Positions 47,751 through 59,736 of a stretch of 64,000 nt of DNA are shown one piece after another (position 1 is the stretch's first letter; every line of letters begins with the position of its first letter). The translations under genes and the position numbers were made by a program. Origin of the DNA: Ciborinia camelliae. Lineage: Eukaryota > Ascomycota > Leotiomycetes > Helotiales > Sclerotiniaceae. Where the stretch lies: contig JANPYM010000010.1 in the NCBI GenBank assembly GCA_025890175.1, positions 2,138,075 through 2,202,074 of the forward strand. The letters are read 5' to 3'. Under the pieces are notes generated by a model. That model did not search any database. It worked only from the letters and a program-made list of their open reading frames with translations, and was not told the origin of the DNA.

Positions 47751-49289
47751 GGGGTTGGTGTTGGTTGGTTGGTTGGTTGGTTGGTGGAGTAAGTGCTGCA
47801 GGGTTAGAGCTGAGGGAATCTTATTTTTGAGATTGCGTTGAATGATCGAGAGTCGAGGTTGCCGAATCGCTAAATTAATTACTGTATAATTATAATTATA
47901 TAATTCACACTCGGCGCTTACCTACTTACATATAGGTCCCCTAGGAGAAACATCTTAAATACGTACTAATATAATTCGCATCACAAATTACCTAAGCTGA
48001 AGGTTACCTACCTACCTACCTACCTAATGAACGCCCCTGGAGAACTGGGAAATAAATCGTGTGGTTTTTTATTTTTTGTTTTTTTATTATTTTTTTTATT
48101 GATGATGTATCTAGATACCTCTAGGTGCCCATGGGTAGTATTGAGCAAGGCTTCGCTCGCAGCGTTGAATTTGACTTGTTGGGCAAATAGGAAGTAGGAT
48201 GGTAGGTTTGGATGGCGGTGTTGGATTTTGAATCTTGAAATTGAATGGATGGATTGAGACTAAGACTAAGACTAAGATGAAAATGAAAATTATCTAAGAT
48301 TACGATGATGGATGTCATCGATTGTTTGAGCTGAAGGATAGGGGTATGTACAGTATGTCCGGAAGGGTGACTGAGAGAGGTATAGGTGGGTGGGTAGTTG
48401 GAGGTTGGAGGTATTTTGTGGGTGGGGAAGGAAGGGAAGGGAGGGAAGGGAAGGGAAAAAGGGAAGGGAAAAGAAGGTTATTTATTTCTTGTGGTGATGT
48501 AATTTGGTATGGTGGTTTTAAGTAGGTAGGTAGTTGATTATGATTATCAATGTAATTATGATTGTGATTATAATTGATTAAAATATATTGAACCAATCTA
48601 CCGTGACAGTTTACGGGGCGATAGACAAAGTACTGACTACCTACCTACCCTATTAGTACCTATCGATTAACAACCCAGGGTACCGAATCCTTAATAAAAC
48701 CTATTATATTCATCCACTCCATTATGGACTCGATACCACTCACTCCACCTGTTCTCAACCATGGAGTAGAGATCCTGTCAATAATAGATAGTAGGTAGGT
48801 AGGTACTAAGGGGTCAACGTAAGCGCCATGCACATGCGACTGCCATCCACGCGACTGAAAAACATGGGTTTATCTTGTCATTCCATATAAAATGTATAAA
48901 ATATTTGAAAGCTGTGTATAGAAAATATTTTGGAGCCCATCTCTAGATATCTCGAGACGAAAAAATGGGAGTTTGTTTTTGAATACCTGGTCGCGTGATT
49001 CTCGGCTAGTGACACATATAGTTAGAGGTCATTTGAACGTTCGATTAAAGGCGTCAACTTCGGTACTGCTGGAGTTGGATTTGGATTTGGTAAGGATGGG
49101 TGATAGTATGTATGCATGCATGCTCGATAAGATTTGTTGTGATATTATTGTTATATATTGGATCGATAAATGTCATCTACTTTTGTCTTTTCGATTTGCA
49201 TCGACTTTCCCTGATGACAAAAGAACTTAAACAGTCCTTGGGTCGAACTTCTCCACTATCCATGCCAGTAGCATCCACCCGTCAACATC
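47751..49289. other. intergenic region, microsatellites only
   Basis: GGTTGGTTGG, ACCTACCT and GGGAAGG purine arrays are present. No supportable gene was seen; frames at 48121-48596 translate repeats. Confidence 0.6.
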
Positions 49290-49683
49290 TTATGCATCGG
49301 CTCCAGAGCCTCCGTGTTTGATGAGGTAACTGATGACCTCGCAGTGCCCACCACCTGTAGTCCATGATATGGCGTTCCTTCGATCTTTATCCATACCAGA
49401 TGCTTTCAATCTTCTACTCTTGAGTCACGTTTTCACTACCTACTTTGAGATGCCCATCAGCAGCAGCAAACTACAAGACATCTCGTCCAGAGAGGTCTGG
49501 GTTCACACAATCTAATCGATCCACCATCAATAAATGGCCAACGATTTGGATTTCACCACTTTCAGCCGCCCAAGAGAGTACGTTCCGTCCTCTCTTATCC
49601 ACATAATTGATGTTTATGCCAGGGTTTCGTGTGGTTTCACTTTCGATTATACTATGCGGATACCACCGAATACCTTTAGCCAT
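49290..49683 (-). pseudogene. ankyrin-repeat relic
   Basis: From 49683 downwards the minus strand encodes ININYVDKRGRNVLSWAAES and GEIQIVGHLL, an ankyrin repeat ending at an in-frame TAG (49471). The next bases continue with FAAADGHLKV, then more stops. After a frame change comes a second recognisable repeat, GMDKDRRNAISWTTGGGHCE followed by VISYLIKHGG, which ends at 49290. The order and spacing fit two to three ankyrin repeats broken by nonsense mutations and a frameshift. It is probably the remnant of the C-terminal repeat array of a larger ankyrin protein. No N-terminal domain is visible. Confidence 0.7.
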
Positions 49684-49779
49684 GTGATGATTACTTCATG
49701 TATATAGAAGCGTGGGAGGACCCACAGAATCTGATATTGAGTAGGCAATACTCATAGAGCTTAAAAACGAAGCAGTTTG

Positions 49780-49806
49780 GGGGGGCGTATGAGCCCCCCT
49801 TTTTTT
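49780..49806 (+). other. GC hairpin followed by T run
   Basis: GGGGGGC (49780-49786) pairs with GCCCCCC (49793-49799) around loop GTATGA and is followed by seven T. It looks like an intrinsic terminator, but that mechanism is bacterial. Here it is only a structural feature inside the 290-bp element. Confidence 0.6.
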
Positions 49807-49926
49807 CCCAGCGTCCAAAAATCCTAATACGGTAAAATCAATTTATGTAATTCGATTGTAACAAAATCGAAAATTCTTTTTTTGTTTGTGGATATGATTT
49901 GTGTAGTGATAAAATTATATAATAAA

Positions 49927-50007
49927 TTAGGTAAGCCGATTGTAGTAAAATAGATGGGTCGGTTTTTTGCTCCTGCCCTGAAACCCTTTCACTTTGTTTT
50001 AGGCATA
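49927..50007. repeat. dispersed repeat copy B
   Basis: It aligns to 41541-41620 over about 80 bp with the same GAAACCCTTTCACTTTGTTT and TTAGGCATA core. The AGTGGGCAA..CCAC..AGCCTGAAA motif that follows directly here (50011-50037) is found in the 41-kb locus about 350 bp upstream instead (41185-41210). Confidence 0.65.
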
Positions 50008-50597
50008 TCGAGTGGGCAACATCCACCGAGCCTGAAAATGAAGCAGCTTATTTGAGTACAATTGCTGCACCCTCAGACAATTCTATTCAACTGGAAGACT
50101 CTTTGTACTTCATGATTTGTTTGTATCACAACAGTCAAAACTCACTTACTACCAAGAAACTTTTCATGGCGCTCACTTTTCTCTCGACTAAGCCTCCCAA
50201 AAATTGTATAATGAATGCATCAATTGGAAGCAACCATCACCGAGTAGTGCAAGGCACCTCAATAGGCAGAAAGTGATGGGCCAGGCAATGCCGAGACTGA
50301 GGCCTGCGGCCTGCGGCTACAGAACAGCGACTTGCTGGAGCAGAACCAATCGCCCAAGCTCACGGATTGAGAGTTTTCGTAAGTGATACAACACATTCGC
50401 CCACTGCTGGTGTTACATGGCATACGTGTAGAAACACCAAAGCCAGTAAAAACTACGACTGGCTCGTTCAGACGGGCTGTGCAATTAGTACCATCACACC
50501 ACCTGTTCTTCTACTGAAATATTTAGTAGTTGCAACAGCCAAAGATCATCGACTGAGTTCTTTCATTAGGTATCCAAAATAAATCCCGATCGGAATC

Positions 50598-52454
50598 ATG
50601 TCGTTTGGGTACTCCGTGGGTGACTTTTTAACGGGAGCAAATCTCACTTATCGTTTGATTCGTGCACTTTCGGAAAGTAAGGGAGCCTCAATTGAATACC
50701 AAGAGGCTATCGCGGAATTGGGTACAATGCAACAGACTTTCTTACAAATATCGCAAATGAAAGTCTCAGATAGAGTGAGCCAAGCAACAGTCAACGCTGC
50801 ATCGCATATAGTGTTATCCTCTATGAAAATCATTGGGGATTTTCTAATGAGAACTGAGAAATATCGGGAGAAACTTTGTGGGCGAGGCTCTGGAAATTCA
50901 CTATCTGATAGTTGGCAAAAGATGGGATGGGTTTTGTTCAAGAAAGAGGAGCTCAAAATTCTTAGAGACTCACTTCAGTTAAAGTTGAGCAGCATTAGTG
51001 TGCTGATAGCTACATCTCACTTGTATGAAATATATCTCCGCTTTGTTCTGGTGGGGTGCTGACCTGTTTTAGTCATGGCGAAATTCCAGAACAAGTTGCT
51101 CAGTATGAAGTGGACGATTTTCAACATTCTCAACCTGTCTCCCCTCCCGCCTATTGTCCACTACAATCTCCAAGTAATACTTCCTCAGCTACGATCACTG
51201 ATGATGAATGCGTCAATACTGGTTCAAGCAGAGAAGCCTGTGAGGAAATTGGTACAGAAAACGCGGATGGGCAAGCTAGTTTCGAAGCTATACCCGAGAA
51301 TCAAAATAAGAACCTTGATGAATCTTTCCATCTAGAGAAATTATTACCAAGTGATTTGTCGGCGGTTGGATCGAGTCTCAAACCGAGATCTTCCATGATT
51401 CGAGATCCTCAAGGTATGCAGATGCCGAATATTCATCTTTGTTTCTTAAGCTAACAGAACTCAATTTAGAATCTGAAGATACGAATAATAATTACTTTCC
51501 AGCCAATGACAAAATGATATCAGTACCTAATCCTTCGAACCCTCAACTACACACAAATCTGAACTCAGACCTTGAGCCACAAGTAAGGTCCGATGAGTTT
51601 GTAGAGGATTGCACATACAAAGATACACGTCACGAAAATCGCTGGACTTCTGAGTGGACAAACAAGACATTGGTTCCTTCAAAAAACATAGCAGAACCTC
51701 TTTCAAGACTCGAGGAGTTTTTGATGATTCGAAAGGCGGACGAATCACAAGAGACCAAGATTATGTCTGAGATAGAACAATACTTACAGCGCAAAACAAT
51801 TCCTGGGCATAAGTTTCAGGAACAAAAGACCATCAAATTCAAAGATGCCGTGGGAAGGAAATTCTCTTTTCCGTTGGAATTGTGTAAAACGTGGACGGTA
51901 AGTCATTCTTATATCCCAATTCACGCTTTAACTTCCAATTAGGCAAGATATTATACTGACATTGGCCCATTTTGTAGGGTATGGAGGATTTAATTAAACA
52001 AGCATTTTTACACGTGGATGTCATCGGGCCACATGTACAAGAGGGCCACTATGACTTGATTGGGCCAAATGGTGAAATCGTCTTGCCACAAGTATGGGAG
52101 ATAATGATTAAGCCTGAATGGGCGGTGGCAATGCACATGTGGCCAATCCCACAGGAGCCTCGTCGATTCCAAAAGCCTCCGCCATTGCCACCAATCACTC
52201 CATCGAGACCGAAGAAGAATGAAAATAAACGCCCAATATTCGCGAGGAAGCCTCGTGCAGACTCCCGCAAGGGCTCCACTACTAGCTTAGCATCAAGTAT
52301 TAGCCACGACTCTATACACACGGCTTCTTCCGACAAGAATTCCAATGATTGCTCTTCAAATAAAGAATCCATCTCAGATTCCAAGTCCGACGACGAGAAA
52401 CACGTCTCAGCGATGGGGGGTTGGATGAAGAAGCTGAGACGAATAAACAGATAA
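50598..52454 (+). CDS. STAND-type N-domain plus ubiquitin-like domain protein
   Basis: The model has four exons: 50598-51022, 51073-51413, 51470-51897 and 51978-52454, giving 556 residues. The N-terminal 130 residues (FGYSVGDFLTGANLTYRLIR, then an AIAELGTMQQTFLQI helix) resemble the helical fungal N-domain found at the front of STAND/NLR-like proteins. A Ser/Asn-rich linker follows. Residues about 370-455 (IKFKDAVGRKFSFPLELCKT then MEDLIKQAFLHVD, EGHYDLIGPNGEIVLPQVWE, MWPIP) match the fungal ubiquitin-like domain (ULD). The tail is basic and Ser-rich. The combination is a known uncharacterised fungal architecture, possibly linked to immunity-like signalling. No NACHT/NB-ARC ATPase is encoded here. 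The acceptor at 51469 has an alternative at 51456. The ends fit well and the phase is kept throughout. Confidence 0.82.
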
Positions 52455-53312
52455 CCCTTCAATGTGCCCACGTCAGCAAAAGAATACCGAAACCAACCCA
52501 TCACACCAAGTTATCAGAATGCGCAAACAGCGCGTGGTAACTAGCTCGGGTACCGCGTGCTCAAGTGATGAGCACCCAACCTCCTCACCTACAGATACCC
52601 ACCTATCTTCACCTACCTGCCGAATACCACCAATGCAAACTTCAACAAATAAGACTGACACGCATCAAATTTCAGACGGCCGCACACACCCACCAGTGCA
52701 GATACCTCAAGTTTTCCAACCTTGGCATGTTGGAATTCAACAAATGTCTAACACCAAATGCAATAATCAAGCAACTAATCATCGGGCTCGGAACCACCAT
52801 TTCACTATGGCGAGGATAGGTACAGGCGCTGGCATTGAAACGATCGTAGAGAAATCAGACCACGGAGGTATATGGTGGTCCAACTAGAATCTAGATATTA
52901 TGCAATTATGCAATTATGCAATTAAGCAATGCAAAGAAATATGAGGAGATATTGAATTCTCCGATAGACCACTTGATTATGAGATGGAAATCGCTTGACT
53001 CCAATCAACTTCTGGTATAACCATTTATAAATCAATCAATTAAGAAGTTAATAAGGCGTGCAAGTCACGCGGACCGGAACCCATACCAGTCAACGGAAAG
53101 GAATTATGAATATACCATTATATACCAAACCAGACCAAAATATGCTTAACTACATAATTATCCCAACTCCTTCTCAATATCTATCTAAAATCATATCATA
53201 TTACCCAAAATGCCACCAGCCTATGATTGTCATCATCATAAAAACGCCCTTTTTAGTTAACCACCCACTCTCATATTTCCCCTCCTCTCCCCTCAACCCC
53301 CAACTCCCAACC
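52455..53312. other. intergenic region with doubtful ORF
   Basis: A 141-codon open frame (52462-52887) starts seven bases after the stop of the ULD gene. It is rich in Ser, Thr, Pro and His without a domain. It could be a decayed extension of that gene or chance. A short ATTATGCA repeat lies at about 52898-52925. Nothing else is recognisable. Confidence 0.5.
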
Positions 53313-56300
53313 TTAAAACGACGTCTCTTTCATCCAAATACAATTTTCCCCCTGCAAATCCTTCACTATGACCCTCCCCTCGGCACTCAACTCCACCCCT
53401 TCATCACTACACTCCACGCCGGCAATCTTCCGCGTATGTTCACACTCCTGTCGACTAACGCCCGCAGCATCCCTGGGGATCCACAACTTGGGATCTCTGC
53501 CCCTCGCCACACACGGCGGGAAATACGCATCCTCGTGCTGCTTCTGCGTGTATTCGAATCCGGACTCCATGGCGGGTAACGGCGCCGCGAGCGATCGTAA
53601 GATGTGGTAATCGGAGAAGATTTCCGGGTGCAGAAATTTGATCACCATGTTGGGCGGTTGGGTCGCGTCGTAGATGGGCGAGATGAGCGGCGTGAGGTAG
53701 ATGAGATAGGGGGTTAGTTTGGGGAGGTGGGGTTGGATTTTGGAACGGATGGCCGTGAGGAGGAAGGTGAAGGTTAGTTTGGAGAGGTGGGGGAGTCCTT
53801 CGATTTCTTTGGGTCGAGGGATGGGGTTGCGGGTTTGAGGGTTGGGATCGTGTTCGTCTTCATCTTCGTCGTCGGAATCTTTTGTTGAGACGTTGTTGGA
53901 GTCGTTTTCGGGCTCATTTTCGTTTTGTTCTTCGATAGTTGGGTGGGAATGGGGTGTGGTAGATACCCGATGATTTATGTATGTCGATACTGCTGGTTGA
54001 GATTGAGATTGTGGAGGTGTTTGCATTGGGAAAAATGAATCATCATTTTCGTTCGTGTTGTTTCCCATATTTGAAGAGGGGAGAGGTGTTTGAAGGTCGG
54101 AATTAAATGCTAATCCTCGATATAATTCCTCGACAGCGAGAGTTCGAGGAAGATTCCAGAGGAGTGGTCCGAGTGCTTCGTTCAAACTTATATGAATCAA
54201 TGAAGTGAAAATTGTTAATCCAAACATTAAAAGCAATGGTCCAAATGCGCTTCTCAATCCGAAGAGACCAATGAGACAAATTTCTGCAAGATATACACCC
54301 GTGAGTAGTTGTTTCAAAGCATGGGGATACAATAGTCCGCGCGTCGATATTTCTGAGGAATATGTATAGAGCAAATTGTATTTCGATACAAGGTAGATGA
54401 GGTATAAGCCAAGGAGTGCGAATACAATAGTCAATGGACTAATGAGCGAGTATGTGATAGCTATCACGCCCATATTTGTAAAGACGGGATAAACAGCTCC
54501 CCAATGTACGACCCTGATCCTGTGCCATTTGTTTATCATTAGTCGAGGATTTTGCTCATTTTGAAACATCAAATGGCGAATGAGAGCCGGTAGTTGAACT
54601 AATCTCGTGGCGGACATAGCGAGGCCTTGAAGAATGAAATACGAGACGTAAAAGTTTGATGATTTGGGAAGATTTTGTGAAAGGAGTGATCGAACAGATG
54701 TGGGATTTTCGAGAATCTTTTCGAATGCAGCAGAAGCGGCCGAGGTGATGGTTGTTACGAGAAACACTTGCACAACCTGGAACACAAAATAAGCAGATTG
54801 CGTATAGAGTTCAATCATCGAATAGGAAGGTATCCCGGCTTGACGAGCACAGCTACGTAATATTACCGGAACTACTGCCATGAGGAGCGTCAATGCTACA
54901 GCTGGTAGCAAACCGGTAATCAAACCGAGTATTGAAGAAGGAAGCTTGTTGATAAAGCGAAGGAAGGGGACTTTTGAGGTTAAGGAATTGATATTGGTTA
55001 TTATCCCAATCAATGCGCAAGGAATGGACCAAAATATAACCAGGCAGGTTACGAAACCTTGAATCGCAAAGCCGCGCATAATTCGTTCCCACCATTTCAT
55101 TCGAAGTGACTTCCATACAATTTCGTGTGGTCGAATACCATTGATATGCGGTGTCATGTGGAACGCTCGATGATGAGAAAGAGTTTGATACGCGGATTGA
55201 GCATTGACTTGGGTATCAAATTCAATAAATGCAGCGGGTAATGGCTTAACCTTTCCTTGTCGATGATTTCTTCTCAGTTTATTAATTTGAGGTGCAATTT
55301 CCTTGAGTCGATTCCGTGTCCATTTGATGGTGTCGACGCTCCTTCCATAATTTGATAAAGGTCGATGGGTCGGTCTCCAGCTATGAGGAATCCACTGCGA
55401 AGCAATCGATCCACTTACTCCAGGAGGGGGCCCGGCCATTCCATAACCATTGTCTCCCCATTTAAGAACTGGACTAACGGGACTTTCATCAGAAGTGGCT
55501 TGGGAATTTGTCTGTGACATCGCTATTTCGGTGACCGTTGAGTCTTTCTCTTTTCCATCAACCGGACTAGAATTCGATCCTACCAGTGTGTTTGTAGGTG
55601 ACATGGGGTCTTCCGAGATCTCAATATCTCGGGAAATTGCACCAGCTGGACTCCTAACCAAACTTGGTCGTCTAGTCTCAGTACTAGTGGATCCTCCTGT
55701 TGTTTCTTGGACAGAATTCATCCCAATGCTCGATTCTAGGTCAGGATGCCCGTGTTTAAGAGCTCTATTTCTTTCTTTGTTGGCGAGCTTGATTAACTCA
55801 GTCTCTGCCCTTTCGAGTCGATAAGCACTTTGATTTCTTTCGTCGACCAGGTCCTGTAGCTCTCCAGTTTCCCTTGGGATCCAAACATGCTTGACAGCAT
55901 CACCGAATATCTTTCGCAGTTTGGCTTCTTCCAGATTTTGTTGAGGGACGCACGTGAATAGTACAGTCCTTGATGACAAGCGTTTGGCATAATAAGGATG
56001 CAGTAGATAAGCTTGACGGAGGTTGATATAGTAGACACACTCCCGCGAGACAGTATACAAGATAAATCCTGGTCATCCATCAATAAATTCCTTACACTTT
56101 GGGGAATAACGCTTACCGAAAAAGAGCCATGCCAAGAAAGCATGCGCATAGTAAACTTTCGGGTTGCTAACATTCCCAAATGTCAATTGATCAAGCTGTT
56201 CGTTGCCTGCACCTCCAAGTACATGCAATGGTATTAAGACTGGAATCACGAGACCACATCCTACAAGACATATTACACACATAATCTTGAGGAATCTGAG

Positions 56301-56827
56301 AAACAAGTAGCCATCAAGAGAGGAATGGTTGAGTACCGCCTCATCTGGAGTATTCAAAAAGGGTTTCACCCAATTGAACCATCCAGATGGCAATTCCGCA
56401 CTTCGTTCACTGGTCTATCGTCAGTTTTGTTTCTTTGGATTTGGGTTATTCAACATACTGAGGTTCTAGACTACTTAGGAAAGTTCTTGGCGCATATACC
56501 CTAGGGTACTTCCTCCGCAGCACCAAGAAGGAGATCATACAAACTGCAGCAAAGACGCTCACAGGAATGAGAGTGGAAAACAGAGCTGAGAATGAGGAGG
56601 AGTTAGACCCTGATGCTGCAGCTGCTAAGGTCGAACTCGTAGAATTGTCTCTCGAAGAACCAACCCTCGGGTCAGAGCTCTCATTCTACAGATCCAAACA
56701 ACAATCGAAATATCAGTAAATGATGTTTTCCGGTAAAAAAACGAAAAAAAAAACATCGAAACATTCGATAGAAACGTACGAATCCTCTCCTGAACAACCC
56801 TTCACTAATCACACTCAGAATCGACAT
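53313..56827 (-). CDS. CSC1/OSCA-type osmosensitive cation channel
   Basis: The model has four exons: 56780-56827, 56459-56685, 56117-56409 and 53313-56068, giving 1,107 residues. A first transmembrane helix (SALFSTLIPVSVFAAVCMIS) follows a Ser-rich N terminus, then LRRKYPRVYAPRTFL and LPSGWFNWVKPFL, hallmark blocks of RSN1_TM. Two more helices follow (KIMCVICLVGCGLVIPVLI, YAHAFLAWLFFGFILYTVS). Next is the large cytosolic RRM-like domain (SSRTVLFTCVPQQNLEEAKL). The 7TM channel part begins near KWWERIMRGFAIQGFVTCLV. A long acidic and Ser-rich linker and a conserved C-terminal block (LWIPRDAAGVSRQE) end the protein. CSC1 homologues are hyperosmolarity- or mechano-gated cation channels of the plasma or organellar membrane. 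The 16-residue first exon (start 56827) is inferred from splice signals. Confidence 0.88.
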
Positions 56828-57741
56828 TGCGATCCGTTGTTCTTCGACTTCCTCTCAATCACATCACCTCACATCCCATCTCATCTGCTCATATGTCCCA
56901 CTGCATCATGACTTATTCAACAACCTTTACTTCGATGCCAAGAGATAGCGGATAATAACAATGAATGATGTTGAAGTAAAGACAGACGGTCAAGAACCGA
57001 TGATTTTCACGACTGCCCGTTTCGACAGATAGGGTGCATAATCTTCACCGTAGTTCATGAACTAGCAAATATTGAGCATGAATGGAGATCTCGTGGCGCG
57101 CTGAATACAGGGTTAATTTCCGAATCGGGTAAAAAAGAAGCTCTTATTGGTTAGGAAGGGTAAATGGCAGGGACATCACGATAAACGGGGGCTGGATTTT
57201 TTCCCAATTTTTTTGGTCAATTCTTTGCCACCTCATTGTTTTTTCCTTATACAGTACGATATTCTTGTTTAGGTAGTCTCTAGGAGAGGAGAGGTGTTTA
57301 AATGAAGATATACTTGGAGGCTAGTACTTACATATCATGATTACCTTCATCTAATAATATCTCTTGAAGTGGAAGATCTAAATGCGCCAAGATCTCACTG
57401 TACTTACTGTAGTCTGTAATAGTGTAGGTCGATGAGGGGTCATGCCAACCCCTGTTACGGAACCATTTCCGGTCTTTATCCGGATTCCATACCAGTGTGC
57501 AACTGAAATTTTGGGTTATAGATTTATAATGATTATATTGAAATATTACCTAATTAGATATATAAGAATGATTATAATATTAACGGTAAATATCAATTTA
57601 CCCATATAAGATTTTTGAAACTATATAGTTGTGTCTATCCTACTATCTTATGTCTACAATTCGACCCCGCTTCTTTTGTTCATATTGCCACCCCGCTGTT
57701 ACAACAACTTCAATTTTTTTATCGTGTTTCTCATCACGATA
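56828..57741. other. intergenic region, divergent promoter of CSC1-like and esterase genes
   Basis: No gene was recognised. The two flanking genes are transcribed away from each other from this 0.9 kb, so both promoters lie here. The DNA near 57500-57620 is AT-rich. Confidence 0.55.
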
Positions 57742-59573
57742 ATGAAGTTCATTATCCCTATTTGTATATTGCAATCTACATTTCTGGTCTCATCAACCTT
57801 TGCCTTCAACGGGCCTGAGGCTCTAATACCTGGTGTACGAACAACAAGTGGGACAATCATTGGACATCCTGCGAGAAACAAAAGCAATGTCATCGAATTC
57901 TTGGGCATTCGATATGCTCAAGCAACCAATGGCTCGTTGAGGTTTCAACCTCCAGTGCCGTTCGTTTCGTCAGATACATATGAAGCTTCACATTATTCAC
58001 CGTAGGTTTTGCTCTTATTAAGGAGCTCCATTGCCGCGTGAAGAAAATCCCAGATGATACTCTACATGTATCTATCTGTATCGCGATTATATTATACGAG
58101 TTTAAAATAGTATTCAACTCCACCTAACATCTCCTCCAAGAGCATGCCCCTTCAACCCCGCTCCACCACTCCCCACATTCCCCAACAAGTCATCTACATT
58201 CGATCGCATATACGCTACAGCTACTGGCAGTACCCGGCTCAGCTTCAGTGAAGACTGTTTAGCACTCAATATATGGACCGCATCCATATCCCCAAAACAT
58301 CTAAAACCAGTCTTATTCTTTATCCACGGTGGGAGATTCGTCTCTGGCAGCACCAACAACACTTTATACGAAGGACAATATGTTGCTGCAACAGGTGATG
58401 TCGTGGTTGTTACCATTGAGTTTGTTCTCTGTGCCCCCTTTTCTCGGAACAAGTAATTAAAGTAATATAGCTACCGACTTCTCGTATTTGGCTTCCCAGG
58501 CTCGCCATCACTACCCAATGCCAATCTGGCACTCTTGGACCAACGACTCGCGCTCGAATGGGTAAGGGTAAATATTGCATCTTTTGGAGGCGACCCCTCC
58601 AGAATCCTCATGTACGGACAATCAGTTGGTGGACTATCCATTCATTATCATGCTTTTGCATGGCCCGACGATCCCATCGCTTCTTCATTCATGTCGATAT
58701 CGGGAACTCTCAATGATGAGCCCAATACCCCCGAGTTAAGTAAATCATATTGGGACCAGCTAGCTGTACTTGTTGGTTGCGATAGCAATGATGAAGAAGA
58801 TGTTATAGGCTGCATGCAGAAATTGCCATTCCAGACCATCCTGGCCGCCATCAAGAAGTTACCTCTGACACCAACCGAATTTTTGCCACGAACGCAATTT
58901 GTGCCGACGGTAGATGGTAAAATTGTATTTTCGGATTATGCTGCCAGATCCGATGCTGGGAAGTTTGCTCAATTGCCCTACCTAGTAGGCAACGCCAACC
59001 ACGAATCAGGTTACTACGCCCTCTCCGCGTTCGCCCAAAATATCACCCTCACGCCCACGCAATGGGATCTTTTCAATCTCAAAACATTCACCTGCGCTGC
59101 ATCCAAATCAGCTCTCTTACGTCTTCAACATCATATTCCAGTTTATCGATATCGATATCTTGGGGATTTTGAAAATACGCGCTTGTATCCATCAAGTGGA
59201 GCGTATCATTTGAGTGATTTGAATATGTGGCATGGGGTAGGTACAGATGTAAGTGGGGTGGAGAATACGAGAGAAGAGGATGAGTTGAGTGAGGTTATGA
59301 TGGGTAGTTTGATTGCGTTTGCTAGGGATCCGGTTGGAGGACTGGAGAGGGAGGGGTGGAGGAGGTATGAAGGCGAGAGAATTGGTGAGTGTGCCTACTT
59401 TCTTTTTGGTTCAAATTGTGATTGATTGGGAGAAATGATGATTAGGTCTACTACAGTAAGTGATCTGGCACTGACCGACTCGCACAGAAACACTCAATTT
59501 ACTAGGGCGCAACAACAAACCCGAGGTATATCACGTGAATCCCAGGGAGTACGATGCCCAATGTGCACACTAG
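57742..59573 (+). CDS. secreted type-B carboxylesterase/lipase
   Basis: The model has four exons: 57742-58001, 58111-58419, 58471-59384 and 59488-59573, giving 522 residues. A signal peptide (MKFIIPICILQSTFLVSSTF) starts the protein. Type-B carboxylesterase marks occur in order: FLGIRYAQ, SEDCLALNIW (about 133-142), the oxyanion-hole HGG (159-161), the nucleophile elbow GQSVGG with Ser 241, an acid candidate in ANHESGYY, and the His block GAYHLSD. The elbow reads GQSVG, whereas GESAG is commoner, but the Gly-x-Ser-x-Gly spacing is intact. The last exon adds ETLNLLGRNNKPEVYHVNPR, the usual C terminus. A secreted ester hydrolase acting on lipids or plant esters is expected. The second intron has a weak GTTTGT donor. 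The gene is divergent from the CSC1-like channel. Confidence 0.88.
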
Positions 59574-59736
59574 GTCTGTGGAATGTAACTATTTTTCGAC
59601 ACTCCAAGTTTTTCGCTGGAACTGCATTACAATTTTGCTACACTATCGCTGAATACATTACAAATTCCCTCTCATACATCCAACCAATTGTCGTCGCTGA
59701 CTACCTAGGTAGGTAGATTACAAAACACATCCCACC

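Larger units (their letters stand above)
49757..50046. mobile_element. 290-bp element bounded by 19-bp direct repeats
   Basis: GAGCTTAAAAACGAAGCAG (49757-49775) and GAGCCTGAAAATGAAGCAG (50028-50046) differ only at three transition positions. Between them lie a G/C hairpin with a T run, an internal imperfect duplication (GTAATTCGATTGTAACAAAA versus GTAAGCCGATTGTAGTAAAA) and dispersed repeat copy B (49927-50007). It may be a non-autonomous element. No coding capacity is present. Confidence 0.5.

Noticed and set aside
49780..49806. Intrinsic (rho-independent) transcription terminator
   Set aside because: The shape fits, but this mechanism is bacterial and the feature lies within a repeat element of a fungal genome.
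52462..52887. 141-codon frame just after the ULD gene
   Set aside because: No domain and atypical composition; kept only as a doubtful note in the intergenic entry.
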